NCBI GenBank assembly: GCA_903907865.1
Contig: CAIVPR010000171.1
Coordinates: forward strand, 1 to 64,000
Origin: an uncultured Acidobacteriia bacterium
GTDB taxonomy: Bacteria; Acidobacteriota; Terriglobia; Bryobacterales; Bryobacteraceae
Length of the DNA stretch: 64,000 nt
Direction of reading: 5' to 3'
Positions within the stretch are counted from its first letter, which is position 1. Each line of letters opens with the position of its first letter. Below the pieces are notes generated by a model, which worked only from the letters and a program-made list of their open reading frames with translations, did no database searches and was not told the DNA's origin. The translations under genes were made by a program, and so were the position numbers. Below, in pieces: positions 1 through 8,648 of this stretch.

Positions 1-78
1 CGTCCGCCGTCCGCCCCAACCACCACCCGTTCCCAGGGAGGCCTGGATCAATAGACCAAAGACCCCGGACAACAATAC

Positions 79-684
79 TCAGTAAATTCGGCTTCGGGGT
101 GTCTCAAAGTGCTTGACATGTTCCGCTTCGCCGATGAAATACTTAGGATAACGGTCGAAAACGCGGACGGCCTCCGCCAACTCTCCAAGTTCCTCGAACA
201 ATCCCACTACGCTCCGGGCCGACTCGTCTAGCCCCCGAGGATAGATGCGCCCAAACATCTCCTGCCATTCCCCAACACCTCGCGGCCGCATGGCCCTATT
301 GTCTAAGTACTTTTGGCGGAGGGCCCCATGGTCGACCGTTCGGATCGTCCCATAAACGGTTTTGCATTTCGAGTCAACGTGTGGCAGTTGACGACAGTAC
401 GGGCAGGCGTAAGGATACTTCCTATAAATCACTTCCTCCACGCTGCGGACCTTTAATTTGGCCATCAATGGGAAATACCATCCGAGGGCTTTGCATAGCG
501 CGTCCTCGAAAGTAACCTCTTCGCGCTTCTTCTTCCGTGAATGCATCGAAAGAATTCCGCATACTTCAACAAAGTGTGCGAACGTCGCCGATGCCGGCCT
601 GTGGGCGTTCTGCTCACTGTAGATGTGAGCGGTCATACGATACAACTCGTCGAGACGAAGTCCACTCGCCATTTGGTCTCCCAT
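79..684 (-). CDS. MazG-like pyrophosphohydrolase-type protein, probably C-terminally truncated
   Basis: A 201-residue protein. Residues 94-107 hold a CPYC motif and a further Cys (C94, C97, C107), which suggests a zinc knuckle. Near the end is FEELGELAEAVRVF, the first helix signature (EExxE) of MazG-type NTP pyrophosphohydrolases. In that fold a second ExxD helix should follow. Here only GEAEHV is seen, and the protein stops about 15 residues later, so half of the MazG domain is missing. This points to a truncated gene, or to a frameshift close to position 130. It lies beside a metallopeptidase pseudogene, so the patch looks like a decaying accessory island. The assignment rests on one motif. 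The N-terminal 90 residues match nothing I recognise. Confidence 0.5.
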   Translation of the reverse strand: MGDQMASGLRLDELYRMTAHIYSEQNAHRPASATFAHFVEVCGILSMHSRKKKREEVTFEDALCKALGWYFPLMAKLKVRSVEEVIYRKYPYACPYCRQLPHVDSKCKTVYGTIRTVDHGALRQKYLDNRAMRPRGVGEWQEMFGRIYPRGLDESARSVVGLFEELGELAEAVRVFDRYPKYFIGEAEHVKHFETPRSRIY

Positions 685-739
685 TCTTGCCTCAAAACCG
701 GACAGAACTGTTAGCGTATCACAATATTCCTGCGGCTAG

Positions 740-1143
740 TCCGCGGCCACCGACCAAGGTAGCGATGCCCAAGGTGCCGGAGAGAGCAACAACGTCCACC
801 TCAAAGACTGGCTCGGCGAGGGCAAGAGCAAGCTGGACGAGACGCGGACTGATTCAGAATGGGAGCCGACCTTGGGTGTCCAGGTGGCCGGCTACTTCCT
901 CCAGCGAATTGAGACCAAGTTGGGCAGCTGCAACCATCGGGAACGGAACATACGCATGAACACGGAGCTCGTGAAGAAGCCCAAGGACCTCCCCGAATAC
1001 GTAATCGTCCACGATGGCCCCTCCTCGCCCCCACCCACAGCCAGTAGTTCATTGAGTTGATGAACACGCACTACCCCGCGTGGCGCAAGGCCAGGGTCGA
1101 ACTCAATGAACTACCGCTAAGCGCCGAGGCGTGGAGCCAATAG
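740..1143 (+). pseudogene. YgjP-like (DUF45) zinc metallopeptidase relic, frameshifted
   Basis: From about 860 the frame reads WEPTLGVQV, then RIETKLGSCN, then NTELVKKPKDLPEYVIVH, the conserved core of YgjP-like/DUF45 metallopeptidases that leads into the HExxH zinc motif. The motif is destroyed: the frame shifts after VIVH near 1012-1022 and an in-frame TAG sits at 1045. The original frame then resumes with ELMNTHYPAWRKARVELNEL and SAEAW and ends at TAG 1141-1143, as the family C-terminus does. Upstream (about 800-850) the same frame reads HLKDWLGEGKSKLDETR, which I think comes from a type I restriction HsdR subunit; these peptidases often sit next to hsdR. That part is less certain. Confidence 0.75.
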
Positions 1144-1190
1144 AAGCAGCCCCTAGCCGCGACAGTCCGGTAACCGACGAGCTCCGCGTC

Positions 1191-1222
1191 CCCGGCTGTG
1201 ACCTTTATCGGTCACAGCCGGG
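1191..1222. other. Perfect 13-bp hairpin after the DUF45 relic
   Basis: The arms at 1191-1203 and 1210-1222 are perfect inverted complements around a 6-nt loop. The hairpin lies 48 bases after the pseudogene stop. No T-run follows on either strand, so it is not a canonical intrinsic terminator. It may be a former terminator or a structured 3' end. Nothing else is seen between 1144 and 1345. Confidence 0.5.
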
Positions 1223-1345
1223 CGAAATAAAGTTCCATCCCTCGTAACCCCAACAAAGCAAATCCCAAAATCACCCTTCGCGATCCGGCGCCAGGTCGCT
1301 CCGTAGTTCGTTTTCCACCCCTCTGTCCGCTACAATCGCACCGCG

Positions 1346-2293
1346 ATGAACACCATTCCTAACACCGCCGAAAACACCCAGAAGCCTCCCAGAACCGAGG
1401 CCCAGATCGCCGCCTCCCGCCTCAACGGTGCCAAATCCCGAGGCCCGATCACCGAGGAAGGCAAACTCGCCTCTTCCCGCAACTCCCTCCGCCACGGCCT
1501 CCTTGCCAAAATGGTCCTGATCGAAGGCGAGTCCGAAACCGCGTTTCGCCAACTTTCCGAATCCCTCCACAACGCATTCGCCCCCGCCGACGGCTCCGAC
1601 TTCGACGAATACGAAAACAACCTCCTCGACACCATGGCCCTCTCCGCTTGGCGTCGCATGCGCGCTGTCGGCATGGAAACCGCCGCAGTCACCCTCCAGA
1701 TCAAATCCAACCGCGACTTCGCAGCCCAAACGGCCACCTCACCTGACGCTGGCATAACCACCTACCAAGCCTTCACCGCCCTGCTCTCCAACAGTCCGGC
1801 CTTCGAACTCGTCCTCCGCTACGAGGCCCGCCACGCCCGAGCCTACGAACGAGCAGCCAAAGCCCTCCGGGACTACCGCAAAGGCACCGGTCGGGACATC
1901 CACGAATCGAGCCGAACGAACCTGACACCGGCCCCCGAATCCCCCACCCAACCCGGCACGCAAACCGAGCCGCGCGCGCAAGCAAGCGTTCCCAACCTCT
2001 CAACCGATGCCGCACCATCCCACAAAACCCAACACCAAAACCAACCAAACGAACCCGAGCCACGCCCCAACCATCCCGCCACCCCCACTCAACCCCAAGC
2101 CGAGCCGCGCGCGCAAGCAAGCGTCCCCAGCACTTCAACCAACGCCGCACCCCCGCCAACCCAGCAACGAATCCTGCCAAACGAACCCGGGCCCGTCACG
2201 TCCCCAATACCACAAACATTGCCAAACGGACCCAAGCCCCACTCCAACCACCCCGCCCGCAACAAGTTCAAGAAAAATCGGAGGCGCAGATAA
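1346..2293 (+). CDS. Uncharacterised protein with RLNGAKSRGPxTEEGK N-terminus and repeat-encoded Pro-rich tail
   Basis: A 315-residue protein of unknown function. Residues 19-50 (AASRLNGAKSRGPITEEGKL followed by SSRNSLRHGLL) carry a signature I know from many uncharacterised Acidobacteria, Verrucomicrobia and Planctomycetes proteins, often in multiple copies per genome. Residues 60-180 are helical and acidic. From about residue 190 the protein is disordered: rich in P, Q, N and T with repeated EPRAQASVP and NEPxP units, ending in a basic KFKKNRRRR tail. The two EPRAQASVP units are encoded by a repeated 25-bp DNA element also related to a palindrome at 20658-20729. No catalytic motif is seen. 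The start follows TACAATCGCACCGCG without a strong ribosome site. Confidence 0.6.
   Translation: MNTIPNTAENTQKPPRTEAQIAASRLNGAKSRGPITEEGKLASSRNSLRHGLLAKMVLIEGESETAFRQLSESLHNAFAPADGSDFDEYENNLLDTMALSAWRRMRAVGMETAAVTLQIKSNRDFAAQTATSPDAGITTYQAFTALLSNSPAFELVLRYEARHARAYERAAKALRDYRKGTGRDIHESSRTNLTPAPESPTQPGTQTEPRAQASVPNLSTDAAPSHKTQHQNQPNEPEPRPNHPATPTQPQAEPRAQASVPSTSTNAAPPPTQQRILPNEPGPVTSPIPQTLPNGPKPHSNHPARNKFKKNRRRR
1965..2124. repeat. Two copies of a 25-bp REP-like DNA element inside a coding tail
   Basis: The 25 bases at 1965-1989 recur at 2100-2124 (core CCGAGCCGCGCGCGCAAG). Both copies fall in the same reading frame and encode EPRAQASVP. The core CCGAGCC...CGC(A/G)AG...GCGT resembles the right arm of the palindrome at 20702-20729, which suggests one dispersed element family. 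Confidence 0.6.
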
Positions 2294-2414
2294 CCCGATG
2301 GCGCACGCAAGTAGTCTCAGACCGAAACTTGGCGCGGCTATCCCATTTGGCAGCAGACCGTCATGGCCCGGCAAACTATTGATTCTATTGATTGCAGGGC
2401 TAGCGGCGGGAGCG

Positions 2415-3284
2415 TTACAACTTGAAATTGCAAATCACGCCGACGTCGTCGCAAAACCACAGATGCCCGTCGTGCACCGTGACGCCATGGATGAGAGGAT
2501 CCTTGTCCGTAAGCTGAATCTTCTCCACAATCTCACCCGTCTTGCGGTCATGCCTGAACAACGCGCGCCAGTTGGTGTCCGCGATCCACAGGCTGTCCCC
2601 CTCCCAACCGACGCCATGTGCACGGTTGCCCGGCAGCGGCCACGAGCCTTGGATGCGCCAAGTCTTGGGGTCGAGCACGTAAGCGCGGCGGGACGGAAGG
2701 CATGCGTAATAGAGCAGGCCGTCGCGGACTTCCATACCTTGGCCGCCTTCGCCCGAAAGTCCGGTCTTGGCGTCCAGCGCGACTTGCCCCGCAGCCAGCC
2801 GGGCGCGGTTGCCAGCCGGGGCGGGGTTCGCCGGTGCTACCGGTGGCGGAGCCAGCGGACTGCGCGTGGCAGGCGGATCACCAGCCACCTGGTAGGGCCG
2901 GCCAGCTCCCGGACACCAGTACTTCGCCAGCAGCTTGCCATCCTTGGGGTCGCAGGTGACGATCAGGCTGTTGTGGGTATCGTTGATCCACATCACACCG
3001 TTGCTGTCGACCGTCAGGCCGCTCGCACCGGCCAGACCTGGCACTTGGAACTCGCGGATCACCTTGCCGTCGGCGAAGTTGAGCAACGAGACGAAGTTTT
3101 CCTTGCCCTGGTCGAGCACCCAGAGGCCTTCCGGCGTCGCCTGAAGCCCGTTCGGTGTGGCGTGCGGGGACTTGTACGCGATCTCCACCTTCCTGCTGCC
3201 GCGCGAGCGGACTGCAGCCACATCAATGGTCGCGGCTGCCATCGGAGTGGCCGCCGCCGCGTACAGGAAGTCCCGTCTTTTCAT
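2415..3284 (-). CDS. Tat-exported SMP-30/NHL-like beta-propeller protein
   Basis: A 289-residue protein starting MKRRDFLYAAAATPMAAAT, a twin-arginine signal (RRDFL), so a folded protein exported to the periplasm. The rest alternates short beta-strand units with W-x-D or W-x-x-D turns (GLWVLDQG, MWINDTHN, SLWIADTN, LWFCDD), typical of SMP-30/NHL or YncE-like propellers. A Pro/Ala-rich insert lies at about residues 140-165. A paralogue with the same opening (PHATPNGLQAT here, CPHPNGLQAT there), the same insert and the same ending (CDDVGVICNFKL) lies at 46396-47271. It sits 3 bases downstream of the TIGR03435-type gene, in the same direction, so they are probably co-transcribed. No enzyme residues are identified. 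Confidence 0.75.
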   Translation of the reverse strand: MKRRDFLYAAAATPMAAATIDVAAVRSRGSRKVEIAYKSPHATPNGLQATPEGLWVLDQGKENFVSLLNFADGKVIREFQVPGLAGASGLTVDSNGVMWINDTHNSLIVTCDPKDGKLLAKYWCPGAGRPYQVAGDPPATRSPLAPPPVAPANPAPAGNRARLAAGQVALDAKTGLSGEGGQGMEVRDGLLYYACLPSRRAYVLDPKTWRIQGSWPLPGNRAHGVGWEGDSLWIADTNWRALFRHDRKTGEIVEKIQLTDKDPLIHGVTVHDGHLWFCDDVGVICNFKL

Positions 3285-3287
3285 GTT

Positions 3288-4283
3288 CTAGTTCTCCGTT
3301 GGGGTCTTTTCGACGTGGTCGACGATCACCGTCTCCACCTGGTCCTTGCGGGCATCCAGCTTGAGGCCCATCGACTGCAATGCCGTGAACACGGACCCGC
3401 CGTTGCCGGGGTCCGAAGCCGCGTCGCCGGGAGCACCCGAACCACCGCCGCCCCGTCCGCCCGGCATCGCCCCGGCGGGAATGTTCACGCCCTGCGACGC
3501 GGCCGCGCGCATCAGGTCGGCCATGGAAAGGTCCAACTCGATTTGGTAGTTGCCCTTGATTTCCGTCTTGTCGACCACGGGCTTGTCCACGAAGCGCGCC
3601 AGCATTTCGGCGAACTGCGTCATGCTCGCCTTGGACAATTCCATGTGCATGTTGCCGTCCTGTCCCATGGTCATTTTCGTGGTGCCGCCATTGGGCGTCG
3701 TAACCGTCGCCCCACGACCGCCGGCATTCGGCTTGATGCTCATGGCCCCTTCGTTGGTGGCAATCGTCGTAGTGCCTTTTTCCGGGGCTGGCGGCGGGGC
3801 GTCAGGGGACACCACAGCATCCGGCGCGGCTTCCTTGAGCTTCGGCCCGCCCTTGGCCACCACCAGCGCATACATCGCGTGGTCCTTGGTCTCCTTGTGG
3901 ATCGTGAGTTTAAACCGGTCGGCCAGCAGGGCCGTCATCATCTCGGGCAGGTCGTCTTTGGTCGCGCCATCCGGGAGCTTGGCCAGGATGTCGAAGCGCT
4001 CCGTCTTCATCCAGTCCGGACCGGCCAGCTGGTAGGGCTTGATCTTGTACGCCATGCAGATCAGGTCCGCGATGGCCATGTAGCCAATGTCCACCCGGCT
4101 GGCGTCGAACTTGACTCCGACGTGCATCTTGCCGCCCTGGGCGATCGCCATCGGGTTGATCGGCGGGGCGGCCTTGATGGTGGCCACCTCGAAGACCTTG
4201 TGCCCGACCGGTGCCTGGGCGAACGCCGCCACCGACGAAAACAAAACCGTAATGCTGATCTTTGCAATAAATCCGCGGAACAT
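3288..4283 (-). CDS. TIGR03435-family soil-associated exported protein
   Basis: A 331-residue protein with a Sec signal (MFRGFIAKISITVLFSSVAAFAQ), followed by FEVATIKAAPP, the family opening (FEVASIKP...). Then come the typical D-x-L-I-xx-AY-xI-xxYQLxGPDW region, RFDILAKLPDGATKDDLPEM and LLADRFKLTIHKETK. These are landmarks of the TIGR03435 family, which is expanded in Solibacter-type Acidobacteria; its biochemical role is unknown. A Pro/Gly-rich region is followed by a C-terminal MTQFAEMLARFVDKPVVDKT segment. The start is chosen at 4283 because AGGAGAG lies just upstream; a longer in-frame extension lacks a ribosome site. It lies between the TonB receptor and the propeller gene on the same strand. 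Confidence 0.85.
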   Translation of the reverse strand: MFRGFIAKISITVLFSSVAAFAQAPVGHKVFEVATIKAAPPINPMAIAQGGKMHVGVKFDASRVDIGYMAIADLICMAYKIKPYQLAGPDWMKTERFDILAKLPDGATKDDLPEMMTALLADRFKLTIHKETKDHAMYALVVAKGGPKLKEAAPDAVVSPDAPPPAPEKGTTTIATNEGAMSIKPNAGGRGATVTTPNGGTTKMTMGQDGNMHMELSKASMTQFAEMLARFVDKPVVDKTEIKGNYQIELDLSMADLMRAAASQGVNIPAGAMPGGRGGGGSGAPGDAASDPGNGGSVFTALQSMGLKLDARKDQVETVIVDHVEKTPTEN

Positions 4284-4333
4284 GGGACCTCTCTCCTGAA
4301 GTATGACACGCTCGGAAGACACCGATTGTTCCG

Positions 4334-7300
4334 TCAAAAATTCAGCTTCAAGCCCAGTTGCATCTGGCGCGGCGTGTTGGCCGTAGCCGTGACCTTGCCC
4401 CCCGCAGCCACGTCGACGTTGGTGTTGGGCGCGCTGAAGTAGGCCGTGTTCGGGAGGTTGAAGACTTCCGCACGGAACTGGAGCTTTGACTTCTCGGTCA
4501 GGTGGAAGGCCTTGAAAACGGAGAAATCGAAGCTCCCGATGTGGTCCCGGCGCAGAATGTTGCCGCCGGAGTTCCCCCATGTGTAGTTGGCTGGCAGCAC
4601 GAAAGCCGACTTGTCGAAGTAGAGGTCGAGCGTGGGGTTGGCAAGGTTGCCGGACGCGATCCGGTTGGGGCGTTGGCTCCCGACACCGGTATTGGAAACG
4701 TCGCGCGAGATCGTGGGAGTGTAGGGCACGCCGCTGCGGACACCCGTGATCCCCTGCAACTGCCAGCCGCCGATGACCTTGTCCGCGACAGCGTTGGTGT
4801 TGAGGAATCGCTTGCCCTTGCCGAATGGCAGTTCATAGCCGAAGCTGATATCGAAATTGTTCGGCACGTCGAAGCTGGTGAGCGCCTTCTCCCAGCCGTA
4901 GTTGCCGCCCACCGCGGGCGTGGCTGCGCGCGTGATGCTCTTCGAGTGCGTGTAGGAGACCAGTGTCCAGAAGCCGGACGAGAGCCGCTTCTCCACCTTC
5001 GCCTGCAACGAGTGGTAGGTGCTCGATGCGTCCTGCGTGTTGTAGGCGATGGTCCCGAAGCGCGGGTACGGACGCCGCGTCTGGATGGTGCCCGCCGCCG
5101 CCGTCGGGAAATTGATGTTGTTCGTGTCGGGCAGGAAGGATCCCTTGTTGCCGACATAGTTGGCCTCGACCACCATCTTCGCCATGATCTGGCGCTGGAT
5201 GCCGATATTCCAGTGCTGGTCGTAGGGCTGCCGGACAAATTCCGGCACGGGGACCCACGCAGCATTCGTCACCGCCGAGCCGAACGGCGCGCCGAGGAAG
5301 AAGTTGCCGGTGGTGCGGGTGGGAATCACGTCGCGGTCGGCGCTCACGGTTTCGGAAAGGCTGAACGGCAGGAAGTTGAAGTTGAGCCGGTTGCTGGTGC
5401 CTTCGGATTCGTAGAAGATGCCGTAGCCGCCGCGGATCACGGTGGAATCGCCCAGCGGACGCCATGCGAGACCGAAGCGCGGCGCGAAACCGGTCTTGCT
5501 CTGCTTGGTGATGCTGATCGGTAGGCCGGCCTGGCTGGAGGTCTGGATCAAGTCCTTGTAGAGGTCGTAACCCACCTTCGCCAGAGGTTGCGCGTTGAGG
5601 TTGATTTGGTCGGTGCGGCTGGCCACGATGATGGACTTCGATTTCGTCGGATCGAAGGTGGCGACCTGGTCCTGGTAACCCTTGAGCCACGGTGTGTACT
5701 CGTAGCGGAGGCCGACATTCAGGGTCAGACGGTTGTTCACCTTGATGTCGTCCTGGACGAAGAAGTGCCAGTAGGTGCCGTAGCCGCCCCACCAGGTGGC
5801 CGGGTTGGATCGTCCGGCGCTGGCCGGATAGCCCAGCATCCAGTCGGCAAAGGCGTCGCCGGTGTTCGACTGCGATTGCGGGCTCTCGGTGGAAATGCCG
5901 GTGTAATTGTAGGCACCGTTCTGGGTGCGGGAGTCGGTAAACAGCGCCTTGTAGTAGTGGATGCGGGCACCGGTCTTGATGATGTGGCGGCCCTTGATCC
6001 AAGTGAGAGTGTCGGTGACCTCGTTGGCCCAGCGGTTCTGCCACTTGGGGCGGCCGTCGCCCGCGTTGCCGGAATAGCCCGTCAGTCCCGACCACGTGAA
6101 GGCCGGAAGGCTGGAGATCGACGCGTCCTGGTTTGCCTCCAGTCCGGTGAGGCCGGCAGTCTTGTTGAAGTCGGCACCCTGGCCTTGGTAGTAGGCTGTG
6201 GAGCGGTACTCGCCGTACATGAGGCTGAAGCGGACTTCATGGATCATGTTGGGGCGCAGGTTGCTGGTCAAGGCGGCGGCGATGTTGCGCGCGGGGCCGG
6301 ATAGGTGCGTCGAACCGAGGGCGGGAAACCCCGCAGGGTCGGTCTCGTTGTTTCGGACGAGGCTCAGTCGGACGAATAGCTTGTGGTTGGCCGTCAGTTC
6401 CTGGTCGCCGCGGATCATCCACTGGTCCTGGTCATAGGCGTTGGCCGGTGTGAAGATCGCGGTCCCGCTAGCGGAGTTGGGCGATGGGATGTACTTGTTG
6501 AAGAAGATGGCCTGGGGCGCGAGGCGGTTCGGCGGAATCACGTTGCCGGGGAATTGCGTCCGGACGTTGCCGCTGCCCGAAGGGTTGGCCACGGTGGTGA
6601 GGGGGTCGTAGATCTTGTTGAGGCCGGGCCCGCTGAAGTTGCCCGCCATTTCCGCCGCTGTCGGCACAACGTTGTTGAAGATCTGGCCCTGGCGGGTGCG
6701 CTGGCCTTCGAACGCGACGAAGAAGAAGGTGCGGTTCTTGCCGTTGTAGACGCGGGGGATCAGGACCGGTCCGCCCACGGTGCCGCCGAACTGGTTGCGC
6801 TTGAGCACGGCGCGGGTGGGGGAAAAGAAGTCGCGCGAATCGAGGTCGCCGTTGCGCAGGAACTCGAACAGGTTGCCGTTGAGGCGGTTGCTCCCGGATT
6901 TCGTCGTGGTATTGAACGAGCCGCCGGCGCGGGCGAATTCGGAGGAGTAGGCGTTCTGTTGGACGCTGAATTCCTGCAGAGCGTCCACCGACGTTTGGAT
7001 CCACGTGCCGCCCTGGTGCTGCTCGGTGACGTCCACGCCGTCGAGGAGGAATGTGGTCTGGGAACCGGGCACGCCGCTGATCACGTTGCCGTTGACCTGC
7101 TCCGGCCGGACGTTCTGGACATTGCCGGTGGCCGGGAGCAGTGTGACGCCGGGGACCAGACGGCCGAATTCGGTGAACTTGCGGCCGTTGAGCGGGAGGT
7201 CGACAATCTGCTGGTCGGAGATGACTTGGCCAAGGGTGGCCGATTCGGTGCTGAGGATGGCGGCCTCGCTGGTGACCTGGACCTCGGTCGTCGTGTCGCC

Positions 7301-7651
7301 GATGCGGAGTTCGAGGTCGACGCGGGCGGCTTGGCCGACCGTCAGTTCGATTCCCTGCCGGATGGTAGTCTGGAAGCCCGGCGCGCCGGCCGAAACCGTG
7401 TAGGTGCCGGGCAGCAGGGGCGTGACGACGTAGGCGCCGGACGCGTCCGCCGAGACCTTTTTCGCCAAGTTGGTGGCCACATCGGTCACCGTGACGCTGG
7501 CCGCTGGCACGGTGGCGTGCTGCGGATCGTAGACGGTGCCGACGATGCGACCGGCCTGGACTTGGGCGGAGGCGATGGAAGGCGAAAGGGACGCGAGGCA
7601 GAAGCACGCGACGAGGCAGAAACGGAGGTCGAACGTGGACCGAATTCCCAT
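4334..7651 (-). CDS. Oar-like TonB-dependent outer-membrane receptor with carboxypeptidase-regulatory domain
   Basis: A 1105-residue outer-membrane protein. The Sec signal ends at SIASAQ (about residue 29). Residues 33-115 form a carboxypeptidase-regulatory-like beta-sandwich (GRIVGTVYDPQHATVPAASV ... GAYVVTPLLPGTYTVS). A plug domain follows (ATLGQVISDQQIVDLPLNGR ... NVISGVPGSQTTFLLDGVDV), then a long beta-barrel with aromatic-rich strands, ending in MQLGLKLNF with a terminal Phe as in barrels recognised by BamA. This architecture is the abundant acidobacterial Oar/CarbopepD TonB family, usually thought to import large organic substrates. No FecI/FecR regulators lie beside it. The co-directional TIGR03435-type gene starts 50 bases after its stop. 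Confidence 0.92.
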   Translation of the reverse strand: MGIRSTFDLRFCLVACFCLASLSPSIASAQVQAGRIVGTVYDPQHATVPAASVTVTDVATNLAKKVSADASGAYVVTPLLPGTYTVSAGAPGFQTTIRQGIELTVGQAARVDLELRIGDTTTEVQVTSEAAILSTESATLGQVISDQQIVDLPLNGRKFTEFGRLVPGVTLLPATGNVQNVRPEQVNGNVISGVPGSQTTFLLDGVDVTEQHQGGTWIQTSVDALQEFSVQQNAYSSEFARAGGSFNTTTKSGSNRLNGNLFEFLRNGDLDSRDFFSPTRAVLKRNQFGGTVGGPVLIPRVYNGKNRTFFFVAFEGQRTRQGQIFNNVVPTAAEMAGNFSGPGLNKIYDPLTTVANPSGSGNVRTQFPGNVIPPNRLAPQAIFFNKYIPSPNSASGTAIFTPANAYDQDQWMIRGDQELTANHKLFVRLSLVRNNETDPAGFPALGSTHLSGPARNIAAALTSNLRPNMIHEVRFSLMYGEYRSTAYYQGQGADFNKTAGLTGLEANQDASISSLPAFTWSGLTGYSGNAGDGRPKWQNRWANEVTDTLTWIKGRHIIKTGARIHYYKALFTDSRTQNGAYNYTGISTESPQSQSNTGDAFADWMLGYPASAGRSNPATWWGGYGTYWHFFVQDDIKVNNRLTLNVGLRYEYTPWLKGYQDQVATFDPTKSKSIIVASRTDQINLNAQPLAKVGYDLYKDLIQTSSQAGLPISITKQSKTGFAPRFGLAWRPLGDSTVIRGGYGIFYESEGTSNRLNFNFLPFSLSETVSADRDVIPTRTTGNFFLGAPFGSAVTNAAWVPVPEFVRQPYDQHWNIGIQRQIMAKMVVEANYVGNKGSFLPDTNNINFPTAAAGTIQTRRPYPRFGTIAYNTQDASSTYHSLQAKVEKRLSSGFWTLVSYTHSKSITRAATPAVGGNYGWEKALTSFDVPNNFDISFGYELPFGKGKRFLNTNAVADKVIGGWQLQGITGVRSGVPYTPTISRDVSNTGVGSQRPNRIASGNLANPTLDLYFDKSAFVLPANYTWGNSGGNILRRDHIGSFDFSVFKAFHLTEKSKLQFRAEVFNLPNTAYFSAPNTNVDVAAGGKVTATANTPRQMQLGLKLNF

Positions 7652-7741
7652 ATTGGTGCAACGCTATCACTAGCGGACCCTCCGGGTCAACTACCTATTT
7701 GGGCGATATTGCTATTCAGCGATTTTGGCGTGGGAAGGGCG

Positions 7742-7818
7742 AAAAAAAAACGGGCCCGGGGGGGGGAGGGTCGACACCAGCCAGAGCTTCCGTGTCGACC
7801 CCTTTCCCCCTCGGGCCC
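7742..7818 (-). terminator. Long intrinsic terminator of PEP-CTERM copy A
   Basis: On the minus strand a long GC stem (arms about 7752-7778 and 7792-7818) is followed by nine T residues (A-run at 7742-7750 on the plus strand). It lies about 30 bases beyond the stop of the broken PEP-CTERM copy. It is an unusually strong rho-independent terminator, with a homologue at 8544-8619. Confidence 0.8.
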
Positions 7819-7847
7819 TGTGTCAGCGTTCAGGAATCCTTGCTCCG

Positions 7848-8462
7848 CTAGCGCTTACGGCGAAAGCCGACGGCCGCGGCGAGCGCGCCCGCCATGAGAG
7901 CCATCGACGAAGGCTCGGGTGCGGCCGCGACTTCGGTGGCGGTGAAGGTTGCGCTGCCGCTGGTGCCATCGTTGAATATCAACGTCCCCAGAGTGGTCGA
8001 GAAAGGCACGGTGTTGGAACCATTTGATCCCGTCAAGGACGTGGCCGTCGACAGGTCATAGGACGTATCGGAGCCGAAGAGGAATCCCGTTCCGATCTAG
8101 GCGGTGATGTCGCTGAAGCCGACACCATTTATTGCACCGGTGTGGAGGGCAAACACCCCGAAGGAATCGCTGCCGTTGAACGTGCCGGCACCAATACCCG
8201 CTATATCGATTGATACGGTCCCCGCCAGCGTGTACAGGACACCCGGGATCCCGCCGATGTCGGCCGTGTCCGCCGAGGTCTGAAACGTCACGGTGGCGTC
8301 GGTGAACGGGGTGCTGCCAATAGTGCCGGAAAAGGTCCCCACCCCGGTGTAGTGCAAGGTTGCGGCCTGAGACGATTGGGCACCGGCGAAAAGAAGCGCG
8401 GAACACGCGGCGGCAAGAGCAAATGCCGGGCGGATTTTGACTGATTTTTTGAGGAGACTCAT
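7848..8462 (-). pseudogene. PEP-CTERM protein copy A, interrupted by an in-frame TAG
   Basis: The frame starts at 8462 with signal peptide MSLLKKSVKIRPAFALAAAC, runs to GFSDITA and hits TAG at 8097-8099. The same frame then continues IGTGFLFGSDTSYDLSTATS to the sorting signal APEPSSMALMAGALAAAVGF plus RRKR. Aligned with the intact tandem copy (8649-9269), the lengths match across the stop, so this is a point nonsense mutation, not an indel. The truncated product (121 residues) would lack the PEP motif, membrane helix and basic tail needed for exosortase sorting. Either a pseudogene or, less likely, a readthrough product. Confidence 0.8.
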
Positions 8463-8543
8463 GGCTACTAATTCTAACTTACGTCCCTGTGGTTGTGCAA
8501 CAAGATTTTGGCGACCGCGCGTTCCTCAAAAGACGGGAAGGGC

Positions 8544-8619
8544 GAAAAACGGACGGGCCCGGGGGGAGGGCCGACACCAGCCAGAGCCTCAGTGTCGAAC
8601 CCTTTCCCCCCTCGGGCCC
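8544..8619 (-). terminator. Intrinsic terminator of PEP-CTERM copy B
   Basis: This is a homologue of the 7742-7818 element. A long stem with gggccc outer arms at 8555-8560 and 8614-8619 is followed on the minus strand by a T-run (A5 at 8545-8549 on plus, one mismatch region). It lies about 30 bases after the stop of copy B and upstream of copy A, so the two copies appear to be separate transcripts. Confidence 0.7.
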
Positions 8620-8648
8620 TGTGTCAGCGTTCCGGAATCCTTGTTCCG

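Noticed and set aside
2007-4442. Very long plus-strand frame (811 codons)
   Set aside because: It runs antisense through the propeller and TIGR03435 genes and through the repeat tail; Arg/His/Pro-rich shadow composition, no domains. A GC-rich artefact.
6383-7897. Plus-strand frame of 504 codons opposite the TonB receptor
   Set aside because: Shadow of the receptor gene; composition and lack of domains show it is not coding.
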